Assembly: GCF_017742835.1 (NCBI RefSeq) | Contig: NZ_CP072392.1 | Coordinates: 201,559-265,558 of the forward strand | Reading direction: 5' to 3' | Source of the DNA: Aquabacter sp. L1I39 | GTDB lineage: Bacteria > Pseudomonadota > Alphaproteobacteria > Rhizobiales > Xanthobacteraceae | DNA: 64,000 bases | Part shown: positions 16,138 through 24,910 of the stretch, piece by piece | Layout of the letters: each line of letters opens with the position of its first letter | How positions within the stretch are numbered: the stretch's first letter is position 1 | Program-made: the position numbers and the translations under genes | The notes under the pieces: model-generated | What the model was told of the DNA's origin: nothing | The model's database searches: none | The model's input: the letters and a program-made list of their open reading frames with translations, nothing else

Positions 16138-16886
16138 GCCTGATCGAGATCGAGCACGTCACCCGCCGCTTTGGCGGCCTGGTGGCGGTGGACGATGTGA
16201 CCACCCGCGTGGAGGACGGCGAACTGGTGGGCGTCATCGGTCCCAACGGGGCCGGCAAGACCACGCTCTTCAACCTCATCTCCGGCTTCACGCCGCTCTC
16301 CTCCGGCACGGTGCGCTTCAAGGGCGAGACCGTTTCGGGGCTGAAGCCCTACAGGATCGCGGCGCGCGGCATGTCGCGCACGTTCCAGAACCTGCGTGTC
16401 TTCCCGAACATGTCGGTGTTCGACAATGTGTCGGTGGGGGCGGTGGGGGCCATGGGCCAGTCGGCGCTTGGCGCTGTGCTGGGCGGCGCCAAGCGGGCGG
16501 ATGCCATCTCGGCCCGTACCTGGGAGGCGCTGGAGCGCGTGGGCCTCACCGACCAGGCGCAGGAGCTGGCCGCCAACCTCTCTTATGGCAAGCGCAAATA
16601 TCTGGAGATCGCCCGGGCGCTGGCCATGAAGCCGGACCTGTTGATCCTGGACGAGCCCGCCGCCGGCCTGAATGATTCCGAGACGGCGGAGCTGGCCCGC
16701 TTCATCAAGACACTGAATGGCACCGGCATGGCCATCATGTTGGTGGAGCACGACATGAACCTCGTCATGGGCATCTGCTCGCGGGTGGTGGTGCTCGCCT
16801 CCGGCCGCAAGATCGCCGACGCCGAGCCGGCCGTGGTGCGGGCCGATCCGGTGGTGCTGGAAGCCTATCTGGGCGTGGACGACTAA
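16134..16886 (+). CDS. livG: LivG-type ABC ATPase
   Basis: A 250-residue cytoplasmic ATPase. Walker A is GPNGAGKTT (about residues 37-45), the signature region is LSYGKRKYLEIARAL, a LivG-type variant of LSGGQ, Walker B is LLILDEP and the switch His is in LVEHDMNLVM. RGMSRTFQNLRVFPNMSVFDNV is the LivG-specific Q-loop context. It works as a heterodimer with LivF at 16900. Its ATG is embedded in the livM stop (ATGA). Confidence 0.92.
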   Translation: MSLIEIEHVTRRFGGLVAVDDVTTRVEDGELVGVIGPNGAGKTTLFNLISGFTPLSSGTVRFKGETVSGLKPYRIAARGMSRTFQNLRVFPNMSVFDNVSVGAVGAMGQSALGAVLGGAKRADAISARTWEALERVGLTDQAQELAANLSYGKRKYLEIARALAMKPDLLILDEPAAGLNDSETAELARFIKTLNGTGMAIMLVEHDMNLVMGICSRVVVLASGRKIADAEPAVVRADPVVLEAYLGVDD

Positions 16887-16899
16887 AGGGAGCGGAGCC

Positions 16900-17610
16900 A
16901 TGAGCCTACTCGAAATCCGCAATCTCACCGTCGCCATGGGCGTGCAGGAAATCCTGCACGGGGTCGACCTCACCGTTCCCGAGCGCGGCATCGTCGCCGT
17001 GCTCGGCTCCAACGGGGTGGGCAAGACCACCTTGATGCGCACCATCTCGGGCATCTATCGGGCGAAATCCGGCACCATCCGCTTCAAGGGCGAGGACATC
17101 ACCAGGCTCAAGAGCAACGAGATCGTTGCCCGTGGCCTGTTGCAGGCGCCCGAGGGACGGCAGATCTTCTCGCCCATGAGCGTCAAGGAAAACCTCGTCA
17201 TCGGCGGCGGCCGGCATGGCCTTGCCGAACTGGACCGTGTGCTCGCCCTCTTCCCCAAGCTCGGCGAGCGCATGAGCCAGGTGGCGGGGTCGCTCTCGGG
17301 CGGCGAGCAGCAGATGCTGTGCATCGCCCGCGCGCTGATGGCCAAGCCCTCCATCCTGCTGCTGGACGAGCCTTCGCTGGGCCTTGCGCCAAAATTCGTG
17401 AAGGGCATCTTCGACCTGGTGTCGCAGATCCGCCAGGAAGGCCTGTCCATCCTCATCGTGGAGCAGAATGCCAAGGCGGCCCTGCGCATCGCCGACCGCG
17501 CGGCGGTGCTGGACAGCGGGCGCATCCTCATCGAGGGCGAGGCGGCCACCCTGGCCGATGACCCGCGCATCGTCGAGGCCTATCTGGGCGGCCACGCCCA
17601 CGCCATTTGA
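16900..17610 (+). CDS. livF: LivF-type ABC ATPase
   Basis: A 236-residue ATPase with Walker A GSNGVGKTT, the LivF-typical RGLLQAPEGRQIFSPMSVKENL, signature SLSGGEQQMLCIARAL, Walker B LLLDEPSLGLAP and switch region LIVEQNAKAAL. It completes the SBP-LivH-LivM-LivG-LivF importer. GGGAGCGGAGCC precedes the ATG, 13 bases after livG. The downstream ATC-hydrolase-like gene starts 12 bases later, so the transporter and the enzymes are one transcription unit. Confidence 0.92.
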   Translation: MSLLEIRNLTVAMGVQEILHGVDLTVPERGIVAVLGSNGVGKTTLMRTISGIYRAKSGTIRFKGEDITRLKSNEIVARGLLQAPEGRQIFSPMSVKENLVIGGGRHGLAELDRVLALFPKLGERMSQVAGSLSGGEQQMLCIARALMAKPSILLLDEPSLGLAPKFVKGIFDLVSQIRQEGLSILIVEQNAKAALRIADRAAVLDSGRILIEGEAATLADDPRIVEAYLGGHAHAI

Positions 17611-17622
17611 AAGGACGAGACC

Positions 17623-18138
17623 ATGTCCGAGCAAGATGCCAATCCCGCCGCCCGTCCTGCCGCCAATCCCGCCCCTCTCCCCATCATCGAGCGGCGGCGG
17701 ATCGAGGCGGAAATCTTGAAGCATGTCTATGACGTGCTGGTGGAAAGCCACGGCGTGGAGGTGGCGCGCGCCACGCTCGACGCCGCCGTCTCCCGCTCCG
17801 CCGTGCAGCAGGGCGCGCGGTTCCGCGCCGAGCTGGGGCGTGACCCGACGTTGGAAGACTTCGCCGCCATCCTGCCCAACTGGACGGCCAATGACGCGCT
17901 CGCCATCACGGTGCGCCACGCCGATCCCGAGCGGCTGGACTTCGACGTCACCCGCTGCCGCTATTCAGAAATGTATCGCGACATGGGGCTTGGCGAGATC
18001 GGCCATCTCCTGTCCTGCAACCGCGACGGGGAATTCTGCACCGGCTATAACCCGGCCATGGAATTGACCCGCACCCAGACCCTGATGAAGGGCGCCAGCC
18101 ACTGCGATTTCCGTTATCGCATGAAGCCCGCCGGCTGA
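17623..18138 (+). CDS. L-2-amino-thiazoline-4-carboxylate hydrolase-family protein (second copy)
   Basis: A 171-residue protein with the clearest ATC-hydrolase pattern in the window: FDVTRCRYSEMYRDMGL (Cys112), IGHLLSCNRDGEFCTGYN (Cys132 and Cys139) and a C-terminal GASHCDFRYR (Cys161). Family members occur beside amino-acid racemases and M20 or amidase enzymes; AtcB hydrolyses a thiazoline ring to an N-carbamoyl amino acid. Residues 1-25 are a Pro/Ala-rich extension, then a helical bundle. It lies between livF (12 bases) and an M20 hydrolase gene (33 bases). It shares little with the copy at 12268-12774 beyond the cysteine-containing core, so the two may form a heteromer or act on different intermediates. 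Confidence 0.8.
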   Translation: MSEQDANPAARPAANPAPLPIIERRRIEAEILKHVYDVLVESHGVEVARATLDAAVSRSAVQQGARFRAELGRDPTLEDFAAILPNWTANDALAITVRHADPERLDFDVTRCRYSEMYRDMGLGEIGHLLSCNRDGEFCTGYNPAMELTRTQTLMKGASHCDFRYRMKPAG

Positions 18139-18171
18139 GCGCACCCCCGCCACGAGACACCGGAAGACATC

Positions 18172-19332
18172 ATGAATCCCCGCCTGACCAATGAAGAGAT
18201 CGCCGACGCCATTGCCTGGCGCCGCGCGCTTCATCGCATTCCCGAGCTGGCCTATGACGAGCACCAGACCTCCGCCTTCGTGGCCGAGAAGCTGAGATCC
18301 TTCGGGCTGGAAGTGGAAACCGGCCTCGGCGGCACCGGCGTGGTGGCGACCCTGAAGCGCGGCACGTCGGACCGCGTCATCGGCCTGCGCGCCGACATGG
18401 ATGCCCTCGCCATCACCGAGGCGACGGGGCTTGATTATGCGTCCGAGCATCCCGGCCGCATGCATGCCTGCGGCCATGACGGCCACATGGCCATGCTGCT
18501 GGCCGCCGCCCGGCACCTCACCAAGAGCGGGCGCATCGACGGCACGGTGCGCTTCATCTTCCAGCCGGCGGAAGAAAACGAGGGCGGCGCGCGCCGCATG
18601 ATCGAGGACGGGCTGTTCGAGCGCTTCCCCGTGGATGCCGTCTTCGGCATGCACAATTGGCCGGAGCTGCCGCTCGGCCGCGCGGGGCTGACCACCGGCC
18701 CCATGATGGCCGCCTTCGGCATTTTCGACATCACGGTGACCGGCCGCGGCGCCCATGGCGCCATGCCCCACCAGGGCGCGGACCCCATCGCCTGCATGTT
18801 CCAGATCGGCACGGCGCTCCAAACCATCGCGGCCCGCAATGTCTCGCCCATGGCCTCGGCCGTGGTGTCGGTGACCACGGTCCATGGCGGGGATGCCTGG
18901 AACGTCATTCCCGGCTCCTGCCGCATGACCGGCACGGTGCGCTGGTTCGCGCCGGCGGTGGGCGACCTCATCGAGACGCGACTCAAGGCGATCGTATCGG
19001 GCGTGGCGGAGGCCATGGGCTGCGCCGCCACCATCGACTATCAGCGGCGCTATCCGGCGACCATCAACAACCCGCAGGAAGCCCGCTTCGTGCAGGACGT
19101 GGTGCGCGACCTCTCGCCCGTCCTGACGCTGGACGAGACCATCGAGCCCAGCATGGGCGCCGAGGACTTCGCCTTCATGCTCCAGGAGCGGCCGGGCGCC
19201 TATATCTGGGTGGGGCAGGGCGGCGGCCACGGCCTTCATTCCCCCACCTACAATTTCAACGACGACGCCTTGCCGGTGGGCGCCGCCCTCTGGGTGGCCA
19301 TCGCCGAGAAGAAGCTCGCCCCGGCGGCCTGA
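18172..19332 (+). CDS. M20D-family amidohydrolase (hippurate hydrolase / N-acyl-amino acid deacylase-like)
   Basis: A 386-residue dinuclear metallo-amidohydrolase. Metal-site motifs are MHACGHDGHMAML (Cys100, His102), QPAEENEGGARRM (Glu134-135), GMHNWPELPLG and C-terminal SMGAEDFAFML. The lid domain (about 185-300) has the TVTGRGAHGAMPHQGADPI dimerisation region. Family members split hippurate, N-acetyl amino acids, indole-acetyl amino acids or N-carbamoyl compounds. It is the last gene of the forward operon, where it could release a free amino acid from the product of the ATC-hydrolase-like enzymes. A dyad hairpin follows 8 bases after the stop. Confidence 0.87.
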   Translation: MNPRLTNEEIADAIAWRRALHRIPELAYDEHQTSAFVAEKLRSFGLEVETGLGGTGVVATLKRGTSDRVIGLRADMDALAITEATGLDYASEHPGRMHACGHDGHMAMLLAAARHLTKSGRIDGTVRFIFQPAEENEGGARRMIEDGLFERFPVDAVFGMHNWPELPLGRAGLTTGPMMAAFGIFDITVTGRGAHGAMPHQGADPIACMFQIGTALQTIAARNVSPMASAVVSVTTVHGGDAWNVIPGSCRMTGTVRWFAPAVGDLIETRLKAIVSGVAEAMGCAATIDYQRRYPATINNPQEARFVQDVVRDLSPVLTLDETIEPSMGAEDFAFMLQERPGAYIWVGQGGGHGLHSPTYNFNDDALPVGAALWVAIAEKKLAPAA

Positions 19333-19339
19333 AAGTCAT

Positions 19340-19365
19340 CCTCCTCCCCCGCGCGGGGGAGGAGG
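19340..19365. terminator. Bidirectional hairpin between convergent genes
   Basis: A perfect 26-base palindrome (arms 19340-19352 and 19353-19365) fills the 45-bp gap between the convergent M20 hydrolase and FAH-family genes. The symmetry would end both transcripts, though neither side has a clear T run. Confidence 0.55.
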
Positions 19366-19377
19366 ACAACCATCGCG

Positions 19378-20235
<858 letters not shown>

Positions 20236-20280
20236 GGGAGACCTATGTGAGGGGTGGGGAGGGAAAAGAGAGTGCGGCAG

Positions 20281-21330
20281 CTATTGCTGCTGCCGCTGGA
20301 TGCCGCGGGCATCGATGACCTTGTTGAAGTCGGCGATCTCCCGCCGGATGCGGGCGGCGAATTCCTCGCCGGTGCTGGCGGTGGCGTTGGCGCCGAACTT
20401 GGCCAGTTCCTGGGCGAAGCTGTCGGAGAGGACGATGGCCGTGATCTCGGCGCGCAGCTTGGTCACCACGTCCGCCGGGGCGCCCTTGCGCATGGCAAGG
20501 CCCAGCCAGGATTCATAGGAAAGCCCCGGCACGATGTCGCCGGAATAGGGCACCTTGGCCATTTCCGGCGGCACCGTCTTGGAGGTGACGGCGAGGGGAC
20601 GCACCGCGCCGGCCTGCATCTGCGGCAAAGCGAAGGTCATGGTGTCGATCATCATGTCCACACGCCCGCCGAGGAAGTCGGGCAGGGCGGCGGAGCTGCC
20701 GCGATAGGGCACATGGACGAATTCGGCGCCCGTCGCCGCGCTCAGCCATTCGCCGAGCAGATGATGGGCGGTGCCCTCGCCCACCGAATAGTAGGTCAGG
20801 GTCTTCGGCTTGGCCTTGGCGGCGGCGATGATCTCAACGAGGCTCGCATAGGGCGAATCCGGGCGCACGCCGAACACCATGCCGTAGGTGGCGGCGGTGG
20901 TCAGCCAGTCCAGATCCTCCACCGGGTCGAAGGGCATGCTCACCCGCATGGCGGCGGTCACCGAATGGGCGCTGGCAAGCAGGAGCAAGGTGTAGCCGTC
21001 GGCGGGCTGGCGCAGCACTTGGCTGGTGGCCAGATAACCGCCGGCGCCGGGCTTGTTCTCCACCACAACGGGCTTGCCGAGCCGGGCGGAAAGCCGCTCG
21101 GCCACGAGGCGCGCCACCGTGTCGGAACTGCCGCCGGGGGCAAAGCCCACCACGATCTTCAGCGGGCGGGAGGGATAGGGCTCCTGCGCCTCGGCGCGCG
21201 GGGCGCTTGCGAGGCTGGCCATGGCGAGCCCCGCAAGCGCCACCTTGGTTGCATGCCTCCGGAACAGGCGAGCCAGGCGGTCGAAGCCGGAACGCAGTGG
21301 GGCGCTGAGGGTCATGCTATTGTTTTTCAT
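20281..21330 (-). CDS. TTT-family (Bug) tricarboxylate-type solute-binding protein
   Basis: A 349-residue periplasmic receptor of the tripartite tricarboxylate transporter family. A signal sequence (residues about 1-49, ending SAPRAEA) precedes the typical start YPSRPLKIVVGFAPGGSSDTVARLVAERLS. Also visible are VENKPGAGGYLATSQVLRQPADGYTLLL and FVHVPYRGSSAALPDFLGGRVDMM, the ligand loops of Bug proteins. ATG 21330 has AGGAAACGCC upstream. No TctA or TctB membrane partner is encoded nearby, so it is an orphan receptor that must use a transporter elsewhere or act as a sensor. It is cotranscribed with the FAH-family gene 45 bases downstream. Confidence 0.88.
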   Translation of the reverse strand: MKNNSMTLSAPLRSGFDRLARLFRRHATKVALAGLAMASLASAPRAEAQEPYPSRPLKIVVGFAPGGSSDTVARLVAERLSARLGKPVVVENKPGAGGYLATSQVLRQPADGYTLLLLASAHSVTAAMRVSMPFDPVEDLDWLTTAATYGMVFGVRPDSPYASLVEIIAAAKAKPKTLTYYSVGEGTAHHLLGEWLSAATGAEFVHVPYRGSSAALPDFLGGRVDMMIDTMTFALPQMQAGAVRPLAVTSKTVPPEMAKVPYSGDIVPGLSYESWLGLAMRKGAPADVVTKLRAEITAIVLSDSFAQELAKFGANATASTGEEFAARIRREIADFNKVIDARGIQRQQQ

Positions 21331-21466
21331 GGCGTTTCCTGTCCGATTGTTCTTGGTTTGTGAGCGGGTGTCGGCCGCGCAGCGGCCGGGCAAACGGGGG
21401 CGATCGCCCGCAGGCGACGCGGGACGGGCAAAGGGGCCTTCGGGGTGGCCCGGAGTCTGGAAAGCG

Positions 21467-21490
21467 GGGGCGCCGAAACGCGGGCGCCCC
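21467..21490 (-). terminator. Hairpin downstream of the GntR gene
   Basis: GGGGCGCC (21467-21474) pairs with GGCGCCCC (21483-21490) across an 8-base loop, 9 bases after the GntR stop on the reverse strand. In that orientation CTTTCC follows, a poor T tract. It may weakly separate the regulator from the TTT receptor; the rest of the 169-bp gap shows no gene. Confidence 0.4.
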
Positions 21491-21499
21491 GGCGGTCGG

Positions 21500-22222
21500 T
21501 CACAGCACCGCGCGCGCAATCTCCATGGTGCGACGGTAATGCTGGGAGAGCGCCTCCACGGCCCCGTCGGCATCGCCGGCGAGGACCGCCTCGACGATCA
21601 CATCATGCTCCTGCGCGACGCTGCGCACGGAAGAGGGACCCTGCGCCTGCACGGACAACCGGCGATAGCGCTCGGAATGGGCATAGAGGGTGCTGCGGAA
21701 GCGCATGAGCCAGGGCGAGCCGCAGGCTTCCAGAAGCGTCAGGTGGAAGCGCTCATGCTCTTCCGCCCAGGCCTCGTTGGTCTCGTCCGGCCGGTCGGGC
21801 CGGCGTATGGGGAGGGCGGCGAGGCGGGCATGGGAGGCGATCACCCGTTCGCGCCAGTCCGGCCCGCCCAGCGCCATGGATTGGCGCAGCGCCGTGCCCT
21901 CCACCAGGATGCGGGTCTGTGTCACGTCGGCGAGATCCTCGACGCTGACGGGCGAGACGCGGAAGCCCTTCTGGTCCACCGAGGTGACGAAATTGTCCGA
22001 GAGCAGGCGCACCAGCGCCTCGCGCACGGCGGTGAGACTCACCCGCAGCCGGCTGGCAATGGCTGCTGCGCGCAGGGGCTGGCCGCCTTTCAGCGTGCCG
22101 GTGAGCACTTCCGAGCGCAATTGCAGGAAGACGGCGGAGGTTACGCTGCGCGGCGCTTCCTCGCCCGGCCGCATCACCTGCTGCATGTCCCGTCCCGCTC
22201 CCAGCACCTGCGCCTCCGTCAT
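21500..22222 (-). CDS. GntR-family regulator with FCD domain
   Basis: A 240-residue FadR-subfamily regulator. The winged HTH spans about residues 28-95 (VFLQLRSEVLTGTLKGGQPLRAAAIASRLRVSLTAVREALVRL) and the all-helical FCD ligand domain follows (LADVTQTRILVEGTALRQS, then EEHERFHLTLLEACGSPWLMRF and EHDVIVEAVLAGDADGAVEALSQHY). It probably controls itself and the downstream TTT receptor and FAH-family genes in response to a carboxylic acid. The AATATCGATATT palindrome 16 bases upstream of its start is a candidate operator. Confidence 0.88.
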   Translation of the reverse strand: MTEAQVLGAGRDMQQVMRPGEEAPRSVTSAVFLQLRSEVLTGTLKGGQPLRAAAIASRLRVSLTAVREALVRLLSDNFVTSVDQKGFRVSPVSVEDLADVTQTRILVEGTALRQSMALGGPDWRERVIASHARLAALPIRRPDRPDETNEAWAEEHERFHLTLLEACGSPWLMRFRSTLYAHSERYRRLSVQAQGPSSVRSVAQEHDVIVEAVLAGDADGAVEALSQHYRRTMEIARAVL

Positions 22223-22238
22223 CGCTCTGCGGTGTTAA

Positions 22239-22250
22239 AATATCGATATT
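22239..22250. promoter_or_regulatory. AT-rich palindrome upstream of gntR
   Basis: AATATCGATATT is a perfect 12-base palindrome 16 bp before the regulator start, in a window otherwise very GC-rich. GntR-family operators are short palindromes in this kind of position, so autoregulation is plausible. The sequence does not show the usual GT-N-AC core, which lowers certainty. Confidence 0.4.
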
Positions 22251-22370
22251 GCATATTTCGGGGGCGGTCAATGCGGTGGCGCTGCATTCCGGGCGGCGGG
22301 GGGCATGCCGCGAAGGCGGCCGCCGCCGAAGAGGGCGTCCCATCCCTGTCCCGCCCCGGCGGGCTCCGCC

Positions 22371-22398
22371 TTGACAGTTATTTACCCGTCAGTATATT
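22371..22398 (+). promoter_or_regulatory. Sigma-70-like promoter with TetR-type operator inside the spacer
   Basis: TTGACA (22371-22376) and TATATT (22393-22398) are separated by 16 bases. The palindromic motif TACCCGTCAGTA (22383-22394) fills the spacer and runs into the -10 box. An almost identical TACCCATCAGTA lies at 27377-27388 in the tetR/SDR divergent promoter, so the TetR protein at 26501-27316 probably represses both. A leader of roughly 110 bases would precede the receptor gene at 22518. Confidence 0.65.
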
Positions 22399-22517
22399 TT
22401 AGATCGCATAAGAAATTAAATTACTCATGGGAATACGGTTCGGCGCCCAGTGCTCCGCCCCTTCGCCGGATGGCGGCGGGCAAAGATCGTGCCCCTGGGA
22501 ATGATGGGGAGAGAAAA

Positions 22518-23741
22518 TTGAGCCGTTTGCAGCATTGGACGTCGCTGGCCGCCTTGGGCCTTCTGCTTGCCGCCGCCCCCGCCGCCGCCGAGATCCCGGC
22601 GCGGGGCGTGAAGTTCGGCCTGCTCACTGACATGAGCGGCGTCTATGCGGATCTCACCGGCCCCGGCTCGGTGGAAGCCCTCAAGATGGCCATCGAGGAT
22701 TTCGGCGGCACCATCGATGGCAAGCCCATCACCCTCGTGGTGGCCGACGGCCAGAACAAGGCGGATGTGGGCGCCGCGGTCGCCCGCCGCTGGGTGGACG
22801 AGGAGAATGTGGACGTCATCGCCGAGGTGCCCAACACGGCCATCGCCCTGGCGGTGCAGGAGATCACCCGCGCGCGCAAGAAGGTGCTGCTGAACACGGG
22901 CGCGGGGTCCACCGTCTTCACCAACAAGGCCTGCTCGCCCACCTCCTTCCACTGGGTCTATGATTCCTACGCCATGGCCAATGGCACCGCCCGCTCGGTG
23001 GTCGCGGAAGGCGGCAAGACCTGGTATTTCGTGACCGCCGATTATGGCTTCGGCAAGTCTCTGGAAGCCGACGCCACCGAGGTGATCGACGCCAATGGCG
23101 GCAAGGTGCTCGGCAACGCCCGCGCGCCCCTCAACACGCCCGATTTCTCCTCCTTCCTGCTCCAGGCGCAGTCTTCGGGGGCGCAGGTGATCGCGCTTGC
23201 CAATGGCGGCGTCGACACCATCAATTCCATCAAGCAGGCCAATGAGTTCGGCATCGGCACCGGCAAGCAGCGCCTCGCCGCCATGGTGTTTTTCATCACC
23301 GACATCCATGCGCTGGGCCTCGAGCGGGCCAAGGGCCTGCTGATGACCACCGCCTTCTATTGGAACATGGACGACGAGACCCGCGCCTGGTCCGAGCGCT
23401 GGTCGAAGCGCATGGGCGGGCGCAAGCCCACCTCGCTCCAGGCGGGCCTTTATTCCGCCGCTCTGCATTATCTGAAGGCGGTGAAGGCGGCCAATTCCAC
23501 CGAGGGCGAGGTGGTCGCCGCCAAGATGCGCGAAATGCCGGTGAAGGACATGTTCGCCCGCAACGCCTCCATCCGCCCCGATGGCCGCATGATCCACGAC
23601 ATGTATCTGGCCCAGGTGAAGTCCCCCGCGGAATCCAAGGGGCCGTGGGACTATATGAACATCCTGCGCACGATCCCGGCGGCCGAGGCCTTCCGGCCCC
23701 TGTCCCGCACCGAATGCCCCCTTGTGGCTGCGGGCAAGTGA
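22518..23741 (+). CDS. Orphan Liv-type ABC substrate-binding protein
   Basis: A 407-residue periplasmic receptor of the Peripl_BP_6 family. A hydrophobic signal peptide (residues about 6-24, ending APAAAEIPARG) precedes GVKFGLLTDMSGVYADLTGPGS. AVQEITRARKKVLLNTGAGS and GKTWYFVTADYGFGKSLEADA are usual lobe motifs. The start is taken as TTG 22518 because GGGGAGAG precedes it and longer starts lack a signal peptide. No permease or ATPase genes accompany it. A terminator follows, then acyl-CoA genes. The operator shared with the TetR-controlled operon suggests it binds an acid that feeds that pathway and borrows a Liv permease encoded elsewhere. Confidence 0.85.
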   Translation: MSRLQHWTSLAALGLLLAAAPAAAEIPARGVKFGLLTDMSGVYADLTGPGSVEALKMAIEDFGGTIDGKPITLVVADGQNKADVGAAVARRWVDEENVDVIAEVPNTAIALAVQEITRARKKVLLNTGAGSTVFTNKACSPTSFHWVYDSYAMANGTARSVVAEGGKTWYFVTADYGFGKSLEADATEVIDANGGKVLGNARAPLNTPDFSSFLLQAQSSGAQVIALANGGVDTINSIKQANEFGIGTGKQRLAAMVFFITDIHALGLERAKGLLMTTAFYWNMDDETRAWSERWSKRMGGRKPTSLQAGLYSAALHYLKAVKAANSTEGEVVAAKMREMPVKDMFARNASIRPDGRMIHDMYLAQVKSPAESKGPWDYMNILRTIPAAEAFRPLSRTECPLVAAGK

Positions 23742-23766
23742 TCGCCGGTTGAACGTGCACCTTCGT

Positions 23767-23814
23767 CCGTGCCCGGCCTTGATACCCTTCAGGCCGGGCA
23801 TGGACGCCCTTTTT
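23767..23814 (+). terminator. Rho-independent terminator after the orphan receptor
   Basis: Stem of 13 bp (10 perfect pairs TGCCCGGCCT/AGGCCGGGCA at 23770-23779 and 23791-23800, extended by three more including one G-T) with an 11-base loop, followed after a short spacer by TTTTT at 23810-23814. It is the most complete intrinsic terminator in the window and lies 26 bases past the receptor stop. Confidence 0.7.
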
Positions 23815-23883
23815 CAAAAGAGGCCTCTCGATGCCCGTGGCGTCAGCCGGCGTCGATGAAAGCATCATGGAAAGGCTCGCCTG

Positions 23884-24879
23884 ATGAGTGCCATCGAGAA
23901 CGCGCGCATGCGCGGCTGGCGCGTCCATGCCTTGAGCGAGGACGGCGCCATGGTGCTGGACGACCTGCCCGTTCCTGAGCCCGGCCCCGGCGAATGCGTG
24001 GTGCGGGTGGAGGCGGCGGGAGCAAATTTCCTCGACACTTTGATGATCCGGGGCCGCTACCAGGTGAAGCCTCCGCTGCCCTTCACCCCCGGCATCGAAC
24101 TGGCCGGCACCGTGGTGGCGCGGGGTGAAGGCTGCCGCTTCCAGGAGGGCGACCGCATCTGCGCCCTGGTGGACCAGGGGGCCTATGCGGATTACGCCAA
24201 GGTCGGCTCCGTGGGCGCGGAATTGGTGCCGCCCGACTTTCCCCTGACCGAGGCGGTGGCGCTGCCCGTGGTCTATCCCACCGCTTATGTGGCCCTCCAT
24301 GACCGCGCCGGCCTGAAAGCCGGTGAGACCGTGCTGGTGCATGCGGGGGCGGGGGGCGTTGGCTCCGCGGCCATCCAATTGGCGCGCCATGCGGGCGCCC
24401 GCGTCATCGCCACCGCCGGCGGGGCGGACAAGGGGGCGCTCTGCCTGGAGCTGGGCGCCCATGAGGTGATCGACTATGCCGCCGAGCCTCTCACCGAGCG
24501 GGTGCGCGCGCTGACAAGCGGGCGCGGCGTCGATGTGGTGGTGGATCCGGTGGGCGGCACCGTGGCGCTTGAAAGCCTGCGATGCCTTGCCTGGGGCGGT
24601 CGCCTCGTCATCATCGGCTTTGCCGGCGGCACGGTGACGGAGCTTCCCGCCAACCGGCTTCTCCTGAAGAATGCGGCCGCGCTCGGCGTCTATTGGGGCG
24701 AATATCGGCGGCACCATCCCGAGAAGGTGGCGCACATCTATTCCGAACTGTTCGAGCTGCGCCGGGCCGGTGCCATCCGACCCCTGGTGCGCGACGTCTT
24801 CCCCCTCACCGAGGCGCCCGCCGCTTTGAAGGCCTTGGGGGAACGGCGCACCGTGGGCAAAGTGGTGCTGGTGCCGTGA
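23884..24879 (+). CDS. MDR-superfamily NADPH:quinone oxidoreductase-like protein
   Basis: A 331-residue zinc-free medium-chain dehydrogenase/reductase of the quinone-oxidoreductase branch. The catalytic N-terminal domain (1-130) contains GPGECVVRVEAAGANFLDTLMIRGRY and PFTPGIELAGTVV; the Rossmann domain has VLVHAGAGGVGSAAIQLARHAGARVIATAGG (about residues 156-186). The cysteine and histidine ligands of zinc ADHs are absent. Related enzymes reduce quinones, enals or enoyl-CoA/ACP-type double bonds with NADPH. It sits before an acyl-CoA ligase (31 bases) in the TetR-linked acyl-CoA region, so reduction of an alpha,beta-unsaturated intermediate is a reasonable guess. GGAAAGG precedes the ATG. Confidence 0.82.
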   Translation: MSAIENARMRGWRVHALSEDGAMVLDDLPVPEPGPGECVVRVEAAGANFLDTLMIRGRYQVKPPLPFTPGIELAGTVVARGEGCRFQEGDRICALVDQGAYADYAKVGSVGAELVPPDFPLTEAVALPVVYPTAYVALHDRAGLKAGETVLVHAGAGGVGSAAIQLARHAGARVIATAGGADKGALCLELGAHEVIDYAAEPLTERVRALTSGRGVDVVVDPVGGTVALESLRCLAWGGRLVIIGFAGGTVTELPANRLLLKNAAALGVYWGEYRRHHPEKVAHIYSELFELRRAGAIRPLVRDVFPLTEAPAALKALGERRTVGKVVLVP

Positions 24880-24910
24880 CCGACGCCACAAGAAAAACCG
24901 GGAGGAGCGG

